From Actinocorallia populi (GTDB lineage Bacteria > Actinomycetota > Actinomycetes > Streptosporangiales > Streptosporangiaceae): 64,000 nt of DNA. The stretch covers positions 124,001 to 188,000 of the forward strand of contig NZ_PVZV01000008.1 of NCBI RefSeq assembly GCF_002995495.1, given 5' to 3'. The position numbers were made by a program, and so were the translations under genes. Below are positions 26,509-35,804 of the stretch, in pieces; the first letter of the stretch is position 1, and each line of letters begins with the position of its first letter. The notes under the pieces are model-generated. The model saw nothing but the letters and a program-made list of their open reading frames with translations. It made no database searches and had not been told where the DNA came from.

Positions 26509-29442
26509 ATGGGTGGTCACGTGGACGACCGGCGTGACGCCGCACGGCTCGTCGGCCGCCGCGACGCCCTGCGCGAGATCTCGATGTCCCTGGACAACGA
26601 CGGCTTCGCCTGCGTGGCGATGGTCGGGGAGCCCGGCGCCGGCAAGACGCGGCTGCTGGCCGAGCTGGTGGACTCGGCGCGGGACGCCGGATACCTCGCG
26701 CTCACCGGCCGGGCTGCGGAGTTCGAGGAGGACATGCCGTTCGGGGCGATGATCGACGCCCTGGACGACCATCTGGAGACCCGGGACGACCTGCCGTCGC
26801 GGCTGGGCGAGCCCGTCCTGCGCCAGCTGGCCTCGGTGTTCCCCGCGCTGGAGGAGATCGTTCCGGAGGGGCCCGCGCCGGGCAGCGGCGCCAGCGCCCG
26901 CTACCGCCTTTACCGCGCGGTGCGCCAGCTGCTGGGGGAGCTGGCCGGGGAGTCGGGCCTGGTGCTGGTGGTCGACGACATCCACTGGGCCGACGACGCC
27001 TCGGTGGAGCTGCTCGACCACCTCATCCGGCATCCGCCGCGCGCCCGGTTCGTCATCGCGCTGGCCTACCGTCCGGCGCAGTTGTCGCCGCGGATGGCCG
27101 CGCTGGTCTCCGGCGCCGGGGTGCGCCGGGTGCCGGTGGCGCCCTTCACCGCCGAGGAGGTCGCGGAGTTCCTCGGCGACCGGGTCGATCCCGAGCGGCG
27201 GGTCAGGCTGCACGAGATGAGCGGCGGCAACCCCTTCTACCTCGACGCGCTGACCCGCATGGAGACGCTGCCGACCGACGGCGAGCACCCGCACGACGAC
27301 CTGCCGCCGCTGGTCGGCGCCGCGCTGCAGGCCGAGCTCGGCCGGCTGAGCGACCAGGCCAGGCAGGTGGCGCAGGGCGCCGCCGTGGCGGCCGACGAGT
27401 TCGACGCGCTGCTGGCCGCCGCGGCGGCCGGGGTGGACCGGCCCGCCGCGCTGCTGGCCCTGGACGAACTGGTGCAGCGCGACGTCGTACGGCCCTCGAC
27501 GCACGGCAGGTTCCGCTTCCGGCACCCGCTGGTGCGCAGCGCCGCCTACGGTTCGGCCGCGGCGGGCTGGCGGCTGGGCGCGCACGCCCGCGTCGCCGCC
27601 CATCTGAGCGCGGTCGGGGCGCCCGCCACGGTGCGCGTCCACCACGTGGAGCGTGCGGCGGGACTCGGCGACGAGTCCGCGATCACCACGCTGATCGAGG
27701 CCGCGCGGGCCGAGGCGGCGCGCGCCCCGGCCGCCGCCGCCCGGTGGCTGGGCACGGCGCTGCGGCTCATCCCCGGCGACACCGCCCCCGGCGGGGCGTC
27801 CCGGGCCGACCTGCTGCTGGAACTGGCCCGCGCGCAGACCGTCAGCGGCCACCTGGTCGACGGGCGCGAGAGCGCGCAGGAGGTGCTGCGGCTGCTGCCG
27901 CGCACCGACTACGCCCGGCGGGCGTTCGCCGCCCGCTTCGGCGCCCTGGTCGAGCGGCTGCTGGACCGCTCCGCGCAGGGCAGGGCGCTGCTGCTGGCCG
28001 AGCTGCGCGAGCTGCCCGACCCGCAGGCCGCCACCGCGGTGCCGCTGCGGATGCGGCTGGTGGCCGAGAGCCTGATGCGCGGCGACCACCGGGCCGCGCG
28101 GGCCGTGCTGGACTTCATGCCCGAGACCACCGAGCAGCGTCGTCGCGACAATCCGGGCATGACCACCGGGATCGCCGCGCTGCGTCCCATGGCCGCCTAC
28201 ATCGCCGGAGAGGTGGACGAGGCGCTGCGGCTGGTGGAGGCCGCGGCCGAGCTGATGGACGGGGTCTCCGACGTCGACCTCGTCGAATGGATGGACACCG
28301 TCGCCTGGTTGTGCTGGGCGGAGTTGTGGCTGGGCCGTCCCGAGGACGCCCAGGACAGGTTCGAGCGGGCCGTGGCCATCACCCGTGCCACCGGGCAGAG
28401 TTTCATCGTCACCAACCTGCTGGCCGGGCTGGCCCGCACCCTGGCGGTGCGCGGCAGGCTCGGCGAGGCGGCGCTGGCGGCCGAGGAGTCCGCCGAGGTC
28501 GCGCGGCTGCTGCACTCCGGGCACGCCAAGGTGGTCGCGCTGGCCCAGCAGAGCCTCGTGGCGAACTGGTCCGGGGACGCCGAGCAGGCCCTGCGGCTGG
28601 CCGCCGAGGCCAGGAGCGCGGGCGGGGTGGAGCGGGAGTGGCCGCGCGTGCAGGCCAGGTTCGCGCACCTGATGGCCCAGCTGGCCTGCGGCCGGACGGA
28701 GGAGGCCCTGCGCGACGCGTACGAGTTGTGGGAGGGCAGCGAGTTCGCGCTGCTCGACCAGGCCAGCCTGCTGCGCTGCGCCGAGGCGATGGCCTCGGCC
28801 GAGGCGGGGCGCGGCAGGGGCGCGGAGGCGGCGTTGTGGGCCGACCGGGCCGAGGAGCAGGCGCATCCCCGGATCGACGGCAACCGCGGGACGGCCGCGC
28901 TCGCCCGCGCCCACGCGCTGCGGGCCGGCGACCCGGCGGCGGCGGCGAAGCTGGCGGCCGGGGCCGCGGCGCTGCTGGCCGGGGCGGGCCAGCGGCTGGA
29001 CGAGGGCAGGGCCCGGCTGGTGGCCGGGGCCGCCGCCCTGGAGGCCGGGGACCGGACGTGGGCGCGCGAGCAGCTCGCGGCCGCCGCCGAGATCCTCGGC
29101 GCGGCGGGCGCCCACGGCCTGCACGCGCTGACCGTGCGCGAGCAGCGCCGGGCCGGGGAGCGGGTGCCCGCGCCGGGCGGCAGGGGCGGCGGGCCGTCCC
29201 GGTTGTCCCGCCGGGAGCTGGAGGTGGCCCGGCTGGTCGCCGAGGACCTGAGCAACCAGCAGATCGCCGACCGGCTCGTCATCAGCGTCCGCACCGTGGA
29301 GACGCACCTGTCCAACATCTTCACCAAGCTCGGTGTCGCGTCCCGGGTGGGCGTGGTGGCCGCGATGCACGACCTCGCCGACGCCCGGGACGGCGAGGAG
29401 GGCGGGCGGCACGGAACCGCCCGCACGTCCGCGGACTCGTAG
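26509..29442 (+). CDS. Large ATP-binding LuxR-family (LAL) transcriptional regulator
   Basis: 977 residues. An N-terminal AAA/NB-ARC-like ATPase has the P-loop [10 protein letters not shown] near 40 and Walker [13 protein letters not shown] near 155. A TPR-like helical middle follows, then a C-terminal LuxR HTH (about 900-955: [38 protein letters not shown]). LAL regulators of this type activate catabolic or secondary-metabolite operons on ligand binding. ATG 26509 has GAGG 5 nt upstream. It directly precedes, on the same strand, the hydrolase/oxidoreductase genes, whose promoter holds an 18-bp palindrome. It is therefore the likely pathway-specific activator. Confidence 0.9.
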   Translation: MGGHVDDRRDAARLVGRRDALREISMSLDNDGFACVAMVGEPGAGKTRLLAELVDSARDAGYLALTGRAAEFEEDMPFGAMIDALDDHLETRDDLPSRLGEPVLRQLASVFPALEEIVPEGPAPGSGASARYRLYRAVRQLLGELAGESGLVLVVDDIHWADDASVELLDHLIRHPPRARFVIALAYRPAQLSPRMAALVSGAGVRRVPVAPFTAEEVAEFLGDRVDPERRVRLHEMSGGNPFYLDALTRMETLPTDGEHPHDDLPPLVGAALQAELGRLSDQARQVAQGAAVAADEFDALLAAAAAGVDRPAALLALDELVQRDVVRPSTHGRFRFRHPLVRSAAYGSAAAGWRLGAHARVAAHLSAVGAPATVRVHHVERAAGLGDESAITTLIEAARAEAARAPAAAARWLGTALRLIPGDTAPGGASRADLLLELARAQTVSGHLVDGRESAQEVLRLLPRTDYARRAFAARFGALVERLLDRSAQGRALLLAELRELPDPQAATAVPLRMRLVAESLMRGDHRAARAVLDFMPETTEQRRRDNPGMTTGIAALRPMAAYIAGEVDEALRLVEAAAELMDGVSDVDLVEWMDTVAWLCWAELWLGRPEDAQDRFERAVAITRATGQSFIVTNLLAGLARTLAVRGRLGEAALAAEESAEVARLLHSGHAKVVALAQQSLVANWSGDAEQALRLAAEARSAGGVEREWPRVQARFAHLMAQLACGRTEEALRDAYELWEGSEFALLDQASLLRCAEAMASAEAGRGRGAEAALWADRAEEQAHPRIDGNRGTAALARAHALRAGDPAAAAKLAAGAAALLAGAGQRLDEGRARLVAGAAALEAGDRTWAREQLAAAAEILGAAGAHGLHALTVREQRRAGERVPAPGGRGGGPSRLSRRELEVARLVAEDLSNQQIADRLVISVRTVETHLSNIFTKLGVASRVGVVAAMHDLADARDGEEGGRHGTARTSADS

Positions 29443-29450
29443 GAGGCAAG

Positions 29451-29468
29451 ATCGGGGTTCACCCCGAT
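29451..29468. promoter_or_regulatory. 18-bp palindrome before the hydrolase operon
   Basis: ATCGGGGT (29451-29458), TC, ACCCCGAT (29461-29468): perfect 8-bp arms, about 70 bp upstream of the first hydrolase. The position and GGGG/CCCC architecture resemble binding sites of some actinomycete LuxR-type regulators. Binding by the upstream LAL protein is an inference. Confidence 0.5.
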
Positions 29469-29538
29469 GCCCGTGCCGCGGTCCCTGCCCGATAGTCGGA
29501 GCGCGCGCGACCGAGAGGCCACGAGAAGGGACATCCGC

Positions 29539-30627
29539 ATGAGTGGACATATCGCCAGGTTCACCACCGAGGGCGTGACCGGCGCCGAGATCACCGAGTA
29601 CCCGGTGACCACCGGGGACGGCCTGGGCCTGAAGCTCTCCCGGTTCCACCGGGCCGACTGCGACGACGTGGTGCTGCTGCTGCACGGGCTGCCGGCCTCC
29701 ACCGACATGTTCATCATGCCCGAGCACACCAACCTGGTGTCCTACCTGCTCGACAACGGGTTCACCGACGTGTGGTCGCTGGACTTCCGGATGAGCAACC
29801 GCCTGCCGTACTGCGCCGAGACCAACCGGCACACCCTGGACGACATCGCGCGGTACGACCACCCCGCGGGGCTCGCCGAGCTGCGCCGCCGGGTCGGTGA
29901 GGGAAAGCGCGTCCACGTGGTGGCGCAGTGCCTGGGCGCGGTGTCGTTCTCGATGAGCATGGCCGCCGGGCTCACCGGCGACATCGCCAGCTTCACCTCC
30001 AACAGCGTCTCCCTGGTCACCAGGGTGCCCGCCTGGTCCCGCTTCAAGCTGCGGTTCGGCGTCCCGCTCACCGAGTACGTCTGGGGCCTGTCGGTCCTGG
30101 ACTCCCGGTACGGCGAGGCCTCGCCGCTGAGCAGGGGCGGGGCGTTCTCCCGGCTGGTGTCGCTGTTCCACCCCGAGTGCGACGTGCGCGCCTGCCACAT
30201 GATCAGCTTCATGTGGGGGGCGGGCAGGCCGGGCCTGTGGCGGCACGAGAACCTCGACCCGGTCACCCACCACCGGGTCGCCGACCTCTTCGGCGCCAAC
30301 GGCCTGCACTACTACCGGCACATGCGCAAGATGGTCGAGGCGGGGCACGCCGTCACCTACGACGACGAGCACCCCGGGCTGCCGTCGGACTACCTGGAGG
30401 CGGCGGCCAAGATCACCACGCCGATGCTGCTGCTGACCGGCGACCACAACCGGGTGTTCGAGGACTCCAACATCGTGTGCCACCGCGAGCTGGACAAGGC
30501 GGGCCCCGGCCTGCACGAGCTGGTCATCCTCCCCGGGTACGGGCACGTGGACCCGTTCATCGGCAAGAACGTCCACGTGGACGTGTTCCCGCACATCCTG
30601 CGGCACCTGCGCAGGAACACGGGCTGA
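29539..30627 (+). CDS. Alpha/beta hydrolase with Cys nucleophile (sterol/lipid locus)
   Basis: 362 residues. The core hydrolase fold has LLLHGLPAS as the oxyanion strand. The nucleophile elbow is AQCLGA with Cys131 in place of Ser. The catalytic Asp is in TGDHNRVFEDSN and the His in PGYGHVDPF. In related actinobacteria this domain is found fused to a GMC cholesterol-oxidase-like enzyme; here the genes are separate. Cys nucleophiles occur in PHA synthases and in this group. ATG 29539 has AGAAGGG 8 nt upstream. It is the first gene of the apparent operon, followed by a paralogue (about the same residue pattern throughout). Confidence 0.82.
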   Translation: MSGHIARFTTEGVTGAEITEYPVTTGDGLGLKLSRFHRADCDDVVLLLHGLPASTDMFIMPEHTNLVSYLLDNGFTDVWSLDFRMSNRLPYCAETNRHTLDDIARYDHPAGLAELRRRVGEGKRVHVVAQCLGAVSFSMSMAAGLTGDIASFTSNSVSLVTRVPAWSRFKLRFGVPLTEYVWGLSVLDSRYGEASPLSRGGAFSRLVSLFHPECDVRACHMISFMWGAGRPGLWRHENLDPVTHHRVADLFGANGLHYYRHMRKMVEAGHAVTYDDEHPGLPSDYLEAAAKITTPMLLLTGDHNRVFEDSNIVCHRELDKAGPGLHELVILPGYGHVDPFIGKNVHVDVFPHILRHLRRNTG

Positions 30628-30739
30628 GCGTCGCCTACGGGTCCCGGGCGGCACCTACGGGTCGGAATCAGTGGTGGCCACGATGCCCCGCCCCGGCGGA
30701 TGCGGGAGGGTTCTGGTGACGTGGAGAGGAGGTCGTCGG

Positions 30740-31654
30740 ATGGCGACGGAAACGAGGCGCCCCGCCTTCGAGGGGGTGACCGACGTGGTCGTCTCCGAAC
30801 GGCTCTTCGCCACCGCGGACGGCCTGGGCCTCAGCCTGACCCGTTTCCACCGGGCGGACTGCGCCGACGTGGTGCTGCTCGTCCACGGGCTCGCCGGCTC
30901 GCGGGAGATGTTCACCCGGCCCGGCCATCCCAACCTGGTCTCCGCCCTGCTCGACGCCGGGTTCACCGACGTGTGGACGCTGGACCACCGGATGAGCAGC
31001 CGCCTGCCCTACGACGCCGAGGAGCACAGCTTCACCCTCGACGACGTGGCGGCCTACGACCATCCGGCGGCGCTGGAGTGCCTGCGCGAGGCGGTGGGGG
31101 AGCGCAGGGTGCACGTGGTCGCCCACTGCCTCGGCTCGGTCACCTTCCTCACCTCGCTCTTCGCGGGGCTGGCGGACCGGGTGGCGAGCGTGGTGTCCAA
31201 CAGCGTCTCGCTGCACCCGCGGCTGTCCCGCCGCGCCCGTGCCCGGCTGCGGTTCAGCCCCGCGCTCGCCCCGCAGGTGATGGGCATGGCCAGGCCGTCC
31301 CCGCACGCCACGCGGGTCATCGGCGGGGGCGGCAGCGGCTACGGCAGGCACATCCGCCGGATGGCGGCCGCGGAACGGGTCGTTAAGTGGGATGAGACGG
31401 ACATCCGGCTGCCGGACGCCCTCACCGGGCTCGAGGACGTCCGCACGCCCGTCCTCTTCCTCACGGGGTCGGAGAACAGGGTGTTCACCGACTCCAACAT
31501 CGTCACCTACCGGGAGCTGGAGCGGGTGGCGCCCGGACGGCACGCGCTGCGGGTCCTGCCCGGTTACGGGCACGCCGATCCGTTCATCGGCCGCAACGCC
31601 CACCTCGAGGTGTTCCCGCACATCGTCGGTTTCCTGCACGAGAAAGCAGTCTGA
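30740..31654 (+). CDS. Alpha/beta hydrolase, paralogue with Cys nucleophile
   Basis: 304 residues, closely similar to the preceding protein: shared FHRADCxDVVLLxHGL, DAGFTDVWTLDHRMSSRLPY and PGYGHADPFIGRNAH. It is shorter by about 58 residues because the loop around 180-230 is missing. The nucleophile elbow is AHCLGS with Cys130; Asp is in TGSENRVFTDSN and His in GYGHADP. ATG 30740 has GGAGG 8 nt upstream. A tandem duplication with divergence is the simplest origin. The GMC oxidoreductase follows after 14 nt. Substrate unknown; an ester or thioester of a sterol-like lipid is plausible. Confidence 0.82.
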   Translation: MATETRRPAFEGVTDVVVSERLFATADGLGLSLTRFHRADCADVVLLVHGLAGSREMFTRPGHPNLVSALLDAGFTDVWTLDHRMSSRLPYDAEEHSFTLDDVAAYDHPAALECLREAVGERRVHVVAHCLGSVTFLTSLFAGLADRVASVVSNSVSLHPRLSRRARARLRFSPALAPQVMGMARPSPHATRVIGGGGSGYGRHIRRMAAAERVVKWDETDIRLPDALTGLEDVRTPVLFLTGSENRVFTDSNIVTYRELERVAPGRHALRVLPGYGHADPFIGRNAHLEVFPHIVGFLHEKAV

Positions 31655-31668
31655 GGGCCTTGGAGAGC

Positions 31669-33990
31669 ATGGAGCACGTGGACGCGGTGATCGTCGGGTC
31701 CGGATTCGGCGGCGCGGTGGCCGCCTACCGGCTCGCCGAGGCGGGGCTGGCCACGGTCGTGCTGGAACGGGGGCGCACCTACGCGCCCGGCGACTTCCCC
31801 CGGTCCCCGGCCGAGATGGCCAAGGCCTTCTGGGACCCGTCCGAGCACCTGTACGGCATGTTCGACGTCTGGAGCTTCAAGGGCTGCGACGCCGTCGTGT
31901 CCTCGGGGCTCGGCGGCGGCTCGCTCATCTACGCCAACGTCCTGCTGCGCAAGGACGAGAAGTGGTTCGTCCACGAGCAGGCGCTGCCCGGCGGCGGGTA
32001 CGAGCACTGGCCGGTGACCAGGGCCGACCTCGAGACGCACTACGACGACGTCGAGAGGATGATCGGCGTCCAGCGCTACCCCGTCGAGCACACGCCGTAC
32101 TCCGAGACGGGCAAGACGCAGGCGATGCAGGACGCGGCGGCCCAGCTCGGGCTCGAATGGTTCCGTCCGCCGCTCGCCATCAGCTTCGCCGCGCACGCGG
32201 GGGCCGTGCCGAGGCCGCGCGAGCCGCTCGCCGAGCGGCCGTACCCCAACCTGCACGGCGTGCTGCGCACCACGTGCAGGCTGTGCGGCGAGTGCGACAT
32301 CGGCTGCAACGACGGGTCCAAGAACAGCCTCGACCACACGTATCTGTCGGCCGCGGCCCACCTGGGGGCCGACCTGCGGGCGCTGACGGAGGTCAAGGGG
32401 ATCCGGCTCCGCGAGGGCGGAGGCTACCTGGTCGACTACGTCCGGCACGACCCGGAGACAGGCGGCCGGCGGCAGGGGACCATCGGCTGCGCCCGGCTCG
32501 TCATGGCGGCCGGGACGTACGGGACGACCCGCCTCCTGCTGGGCTCGCGGCTGCCGGGCATGAGCGGCGCGCTCGGCACCCGCTTCTCCGGCAACGGCGA
32601 CCTGCTGACGTTCCTGTTCAAGGCCACGGGCCGGGACAGGAAGCCGCTCGACCCGGGCGGGGCGCCCGTCATCACCAGCGCGATCCGCATCCCGGACGAG
32701 CTGGACGGCGGGCAGGGCCGCGGCGCCTACATCGAGGACGGCGGGTATCCGGCGTTCGTCGACTGGGTGCTCCAGGGCCTGGACGTCCCGGGGCAGGTCA
32801 CCAGGGCCGCGGAGTTCCTCTGGGAGCGCTTCCTGCGGTTCCTCTCCGGCGACTCCGACACCAACCTGTCGGCGGAGCTGGCCGGGCTCGCCGGCGGTTC
32901 CCACGCGGTCGGCACGCTGCCGCTGCTGGGCATGGGCCGCGACATCCCCGACGGGGTGCTCCGCCTCGACGGCGAGGGCAGGCTCACCACCGACTGGACG
33001 GTGGGGACCAGCCGCGCCTACTTCGACCGGTTGCGCACCACCATGCAGCGCATCGGCGACGTCCTCGGCGCGGACTACGAGGACAACCCGCTGTGGCTGC
33101 GCAAGCGCGTCATCAGCGTGCACCCGCTGGGCGGCGCGCCCCTCGGGCGGCATCAGGGCGAGGGCGTCTGCGACCGGTTCGGCGAGGTCTTCGGCCTGCC
33201 CGGCCTCTACATCGCCGACGGCGCGGCGCTGCCGGGGCCGGTCGGGGCCAACCCGGCGCTGACCATCGCGGCGCTGGCCGAGCGGATGTGCAGGCAGCTG
33301 ATCCACGGGGACCTGGGACCGGGGGCCGGGGCGGTCGGAGGATCCGCCCCGTCACAAGGGGCGGTGGACGGCGGCGGGCGTGCCGAGGGGAGCACGTCGC
33401 TGTCGTTCACCGAGGAGATGAAGGGACGGTACGTCGCGGGGGCCGCCGAGCCGTGCACCGACGAGCCGGGCGAGCGGCTGGCGTTCCGGCTCACCATCAC
33501 CCTCGACGACGTGGACCGCTTCCTGGGCGACCCGGAGCGGCAGGCCCGCGCCGAGGGCTGGATCGACTGGCCGGGCGGGGGAGGGCGCCGCCGGGTCGAG
33601 CGGGGGATGTTCCACCTGTTCGTTCCGGACGACGGCGGGGCCGGGCACAAGGAGATGCGCTACCGGCTGCACTTCACCGACGTGCGGGGCGAGCCGCGCA
33701 CCCTGGCGGGCTGGAAGAACCTCAGCGACGGGCCGCCCACCCACGTCTGGCCGGACACGACGACGCTGTACTACCGCATCCACGCCGGGCACCTGGGCGA
33801 AGGCGACCCGGAGGGGGCGGCGCTGGGCGCCGGCACCCTGCACATCCGGCTGGCCGACTTCCTGGAGCAGCTCACCACCTTCCGCACCGAGGGCCCCGAC
33901 GGGGCGTCCGCCCTGCACCGCTTCGGGCGGTTCTTCCTCGGCGAGCTGTGGGACGTGTACGGGCCGGACGGCTGCCGGACCGCCTCCTGA
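31669..33990 (+). CDS. GMC-family oxidoreductase, cholesterol-oxidase-like
   Basis: 773 residues. An N-terminal FAD-binding Rossmann fold (GSGFGG, 10-15) and a second FAD contact GLGGGSLIYANV (about 80-92) are followed by a four-Cys cluster CRLCGECDIGC (C203, C206, C209, C213) typical of this subgroup. The HPLGG and GANPALTIAALAER active-site segments are near 480-535. A C-terminal domain (about 565-773) has IRLADFLEQLTTF. Members oxidise the 3-hydroxyl of sterols or related alcohols. ATG 31669 has GGAG just upstream; TTG 31660 is an alternative. In several genomes this protein is a fusion with a hydrolase, which supports a shared pathway here. Confidence 0.88.
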   Translation: MEHVDAVIVGSGFGGAVAAYRLAEAGLATVVLERGRTYAPGDFPRSPAEMAKAFWDPSEHLYGMFDVWSFKGCDAVVSSGLGGGSLIYANVLLRKDEKWFVHEQALPGGGYEHWPVTRADLETHYDDVERMIGVQRYPVEHTPYSETGKTQAMQDAAAQLGLEWFRPPLAISFAAHAGAVPRPREPLAERPYPNLHGVLRTTCRLCGECDIGCNDGSKNSLDHTYLSAAAHLGADLRALTEVKGIRLREGGGYLVDYVRHDPETGGRRQGTIGCARLVMAAGTYGTTRLLLGSRLPGMSGALGTRFSGNGDLLTFLFKATGRDRKPLDPGGAPVITSAIRIPDELDGGQGRGAYIEDGGYPAFVDWVLQGLDVPGQVTRAAEFLWERFLRFLSGDSDTNLSAELAGLAGGSHAVGTLPLLGMGRDIPDGVLRLDGEGRLTTDWTVGTSRAYFDRLRTTMQRIGDVLGADYEDNPLWLRKRVISVHPLGGAPLGRHQGEGVCDRFGEVFGLPGLYIADGAALPGPVGANPALTIAALAERMCRQLIHGDLGPGAGAVGGSAPSQGAVDGGGRAEGSTSLSFTEEMKGRYVAGAAEPCTDEPGERLAFRLTITLDDVDRFLGDPERQARAEGWIDWPGGGGRRRVERGMFHLFVPDDGGAGHKEMRYRLHFTDVRGEPRTLAGWKNLSDGPPTHVWPDTTTLYYRIHAGHLGEGDPEGAALGAGTLHIRLADFLEQLTTFRTEGPDGASALHRFGRFFLGELWDVYGPDGCRTAS

Positions 33991-34060
33991 CCCCGGCGCC
34001 CGCCCCGGAGCTCCGGTGCTCACGCTCCGTGAGGGGAGCTTGATTTAACGCTTTGGACAT

Positions 34061-34118
34061 GATCCCGTGATTGCGCGCACGGGATCCGGTGCGAGTGTGG
34101 TCCATCACAGATGTGATG
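34061..34118. promoter_or_regulatory. Hairpin and operator-like palindrome before the PhaC-like gene
   Basis: GATCCCGTG/CACGGGATC (34061-34069/34078-34086) can form a 9-bp hairpin, perhaps ending the GMC transcript. A second palindrome CATCACA-GA-TGTGATG (34103-34118) lies about 40 bp before the ATG at 34159, at operator distance. No regulator gene is adjacent. Confidence 0.45.
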
Positions 34119-34158
34119 ATGGCCGGGTCCGGCCCTTGCAATCGTCTCGTGATGGGTC

Positions 34159-35277
34159 ATGAATGAAATGATGCTGCTGCCTTCTCCCCGAAGCGTCCGT
34201 GCTGCCGCCTCTCATATGGCTCGCAAATTGCTGAGCGGCGGGCTGGCCGATCTGCGCCCCACGCCGTCCGAGCCGTTCGGCCAGGGGCCCGGCCACCGGC
34301 TCTACCGCTACCGGCCGTCGGGCAAGGTGATACCGACGGGTCCACCGGTGCTGCTCGTGCCGCCTCCGGCGCCCGCGGCGGCGGCCGCCTTCGACCTGCG
34401 GCGCGGGTGCAGCCTGGCCGAGCACCTGGTCGCCACCGGCCACCGCGTCTACCTGCTGGACCTCGGTCCGGGCTGCCGCCGTACGCCCGCCCCGGACCTG
34501 GGGACCTGGGTGGACGAGGTGCTGCCGCGCGCCGTCGCCGAGGTGAGCCGGGACGTGGACGGCCAGCCCGTGCAACTGGTCGGCTGGTGCCTCGGCGGGA
34601 TCCTCTGCGTGCTCGCCGCCGCGGCCCGCCCCGCGCTGCCCGTCGCCTCGATCACCTCGGTCGCCGCGCCGGTCGACCGGGACGCCGCGCGCCGGGGCGG
34701 GCCGCTGCACGAGCTGGCCCGGTTCGCCGAAGGCGCCGAGGCGACACTGCTCACATTCTTCGGGGGAATTCCGCGGCCGGTGGCCGAAAGCGGATATCGG
34801 CTTCCGGGAATCGACAGATATCTGACGCGTCCGATGGCCGTTCTGACACACCTCGACGACGCCGACTTCCTGGCGCAGACCGAGGCCGAGGACGCGTTCG
34901 CCGCGGAAATGTCAGACCATCCGGCCGCGGGGCTGTACGAGCGTTTCCTGCCCGGGAACGCCCTCGCCCGCGGGGAGGTGCGGATCGGCGGGCGGCAGGT
35001 GGCGCTGGCGGACGTGCGGGTGCCGGTGCTGGTGATCGCCGGGCGGGACGACCGGTCGGCGCCCTGGCGGTCGGTGCACCCGCTCACCCGGCTGCTGCCC
35101 CACTCGCCCGACGTGCGGTTCGCCACCGCGCCCGGCGGGCATCTGGGCGTGCTGACCGGCCGCCGAGCGCGCACCACCACCTGGGCCAGGCTGGACGCCT
35201 GGCTCGCCGAAGGGCGCGTACGGCACGGGCTGCGCGCGCCCCGCCAGCGCAGGGAGAGGCTGGCCTCCCGCTCCTGA
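34159..35277 (+). CDS. PHA-synthase-like alpha/beta hydrolase (PhaC family)
   Basis: 372 residues. The lipase-box variant GWCLGG (Cys144) is the PhaC signature G-x-C-x-G-G; Asp in IAGRDDRSAP and His in PGGHLGVLTG complete the triad. The size fits class III/IV-like PhaC catalytic subunits rather than the longer class I enzymes. The N-terminal half carries the usual YRPSGKV...PPVLLVPP strand and DLGPG turn. The conserved tryptophan next to the His in polymerising PhaC is not evident, so it may act as a hydrolase or acyltransferase. No phaE, phaR, phaA or phaB is in the window. The fourth Cys/GMC-type lipid gene in a row. Confidence 0.75.
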   Translation: MNEMMLLPSPRSVRAAASHMARKLLSGGLADLRPTPSEPFGQGPGHRLYRYRPSGKVIPTGPPVLLVPPPAPAAAAAFDLRRGCSLAEHLVATGHRVYLLDLGPGCRRTPAPDLGTWVDEVLPRAVAEVSRDVDGQPVQLVGWCLGGILCVLAAAARPALPVASITSVAAPVDRDAARRGGPLHELARFAEGAEATLLTFFGGIPRPVAESGYRLPGIDRYLTRPMAVLTHLDDADFLAQTEAEDAFAAEMSDHPAAGLYERFLPGNALARGEVRIGGRQVALADVRVPVLVIAGRDDRSAPWRSVHPLTRLLPHSPDVRFATAPGGHLGVLTGRRARTTTWARLDAWLAEGRVRHGLRAPRQRRERLASRS

Positions 35278-35286
35278 TCCGGCGGA

Positions 35287-35688
35287 TCAGCTCTCGGGCG
35301 GTGTCTCGTCGTCCCCCTCGGGGGCGGCGGGCTGCTCCGGGCGCTTGGCGGCGCGGATGCGGATCCGGCCGGAGTCCAGGTCGGGGCGGTCGTTCCCGCC
35401 GGTGCCGGCCTGCTGCTGGTCGTCGACCCGGCGCAGCTTCTCGGCCTCCTGCTCCTGGAGCTGGATCTTCTTCGCGCCGCTGAACGCGGAGTGCAGATCC
35501 TCGAAGATGCCCGCGCCGAACCCGGCCCCGGCCTCGCCGTCGCCGCGCAGGGCGTTCATCAGACCGCCGCCCCCCGTGCCCTCCTGGGCCCACTCGGGCA
35601 CGGCCATCTTGGCCTCCAGCTTGGCCTTCTGGGCCAGCTCGTCGGCCTTCTTCGACCGCTTGCGGCGGCGGCGGAACGGTGACTTCAC
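35287..35688 (-). CDS. Small hypothetical protein, DUF6191-like
   Basis: 133 residues, hydrophilic. A very basic N terminus (KSPFRRRRKRSKKADE) leads to PEWAQEGTGGGGLMNALRGD, a helix FEDLHSAFSGAKKIQLQEQEAEKLRR, and a terminal DRPDLDSGRIRIR. That last pattern recalls the C-terminal DLDSGKVxI motif of DUF6191 actinobacterial proteins; my assignment is tentative. GTG 35688 has GGAGAG 3-4 nt upstream. It converges with the PhaC-like gene (9-nt gap). Function unknown. Confidence 0.55.
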   Translation of the reverse strand: MKSPFRRRRKRSKKADELAQKAKLEAKMAVPEWAQEGTGGGGLMNALRGDGEAGAGFGAGIFEDLHSAFSGAKKIQLQEQEAEKLRRVDDQQQAGTGGNDRPDLDSGRIRIRAAKRPEQPAAPEGDDETPPES

Positions 35689-35804
35689 GAACTCTCCAAC
35701 GATTCGACGCCCGGGTTTGATCCCGCCGGCCCGGCCGGAGTTCCCACCGGTCCGTGCACGATAGCCACGGGCCGGCTTCGCCGGAGCCGGATCCAGGAAG
35801 ACCG

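Noticed and set aside
26413-30654. 1413-codon minus-strand frame over the LuxR-type and hydrolase genes
   Set aside because: Antisense to several well-supported genes, Gly/Gln/Arg-rich and without any recognisable domain.
34159-35277. Calling the PhaC-like gene a true PHA polymerase
   Set aside because: The nucleophile box fits, but no phaE/R or phaA/B partners are present and the usual Trp near the His is not evident, so only a PhaC-like label is given.
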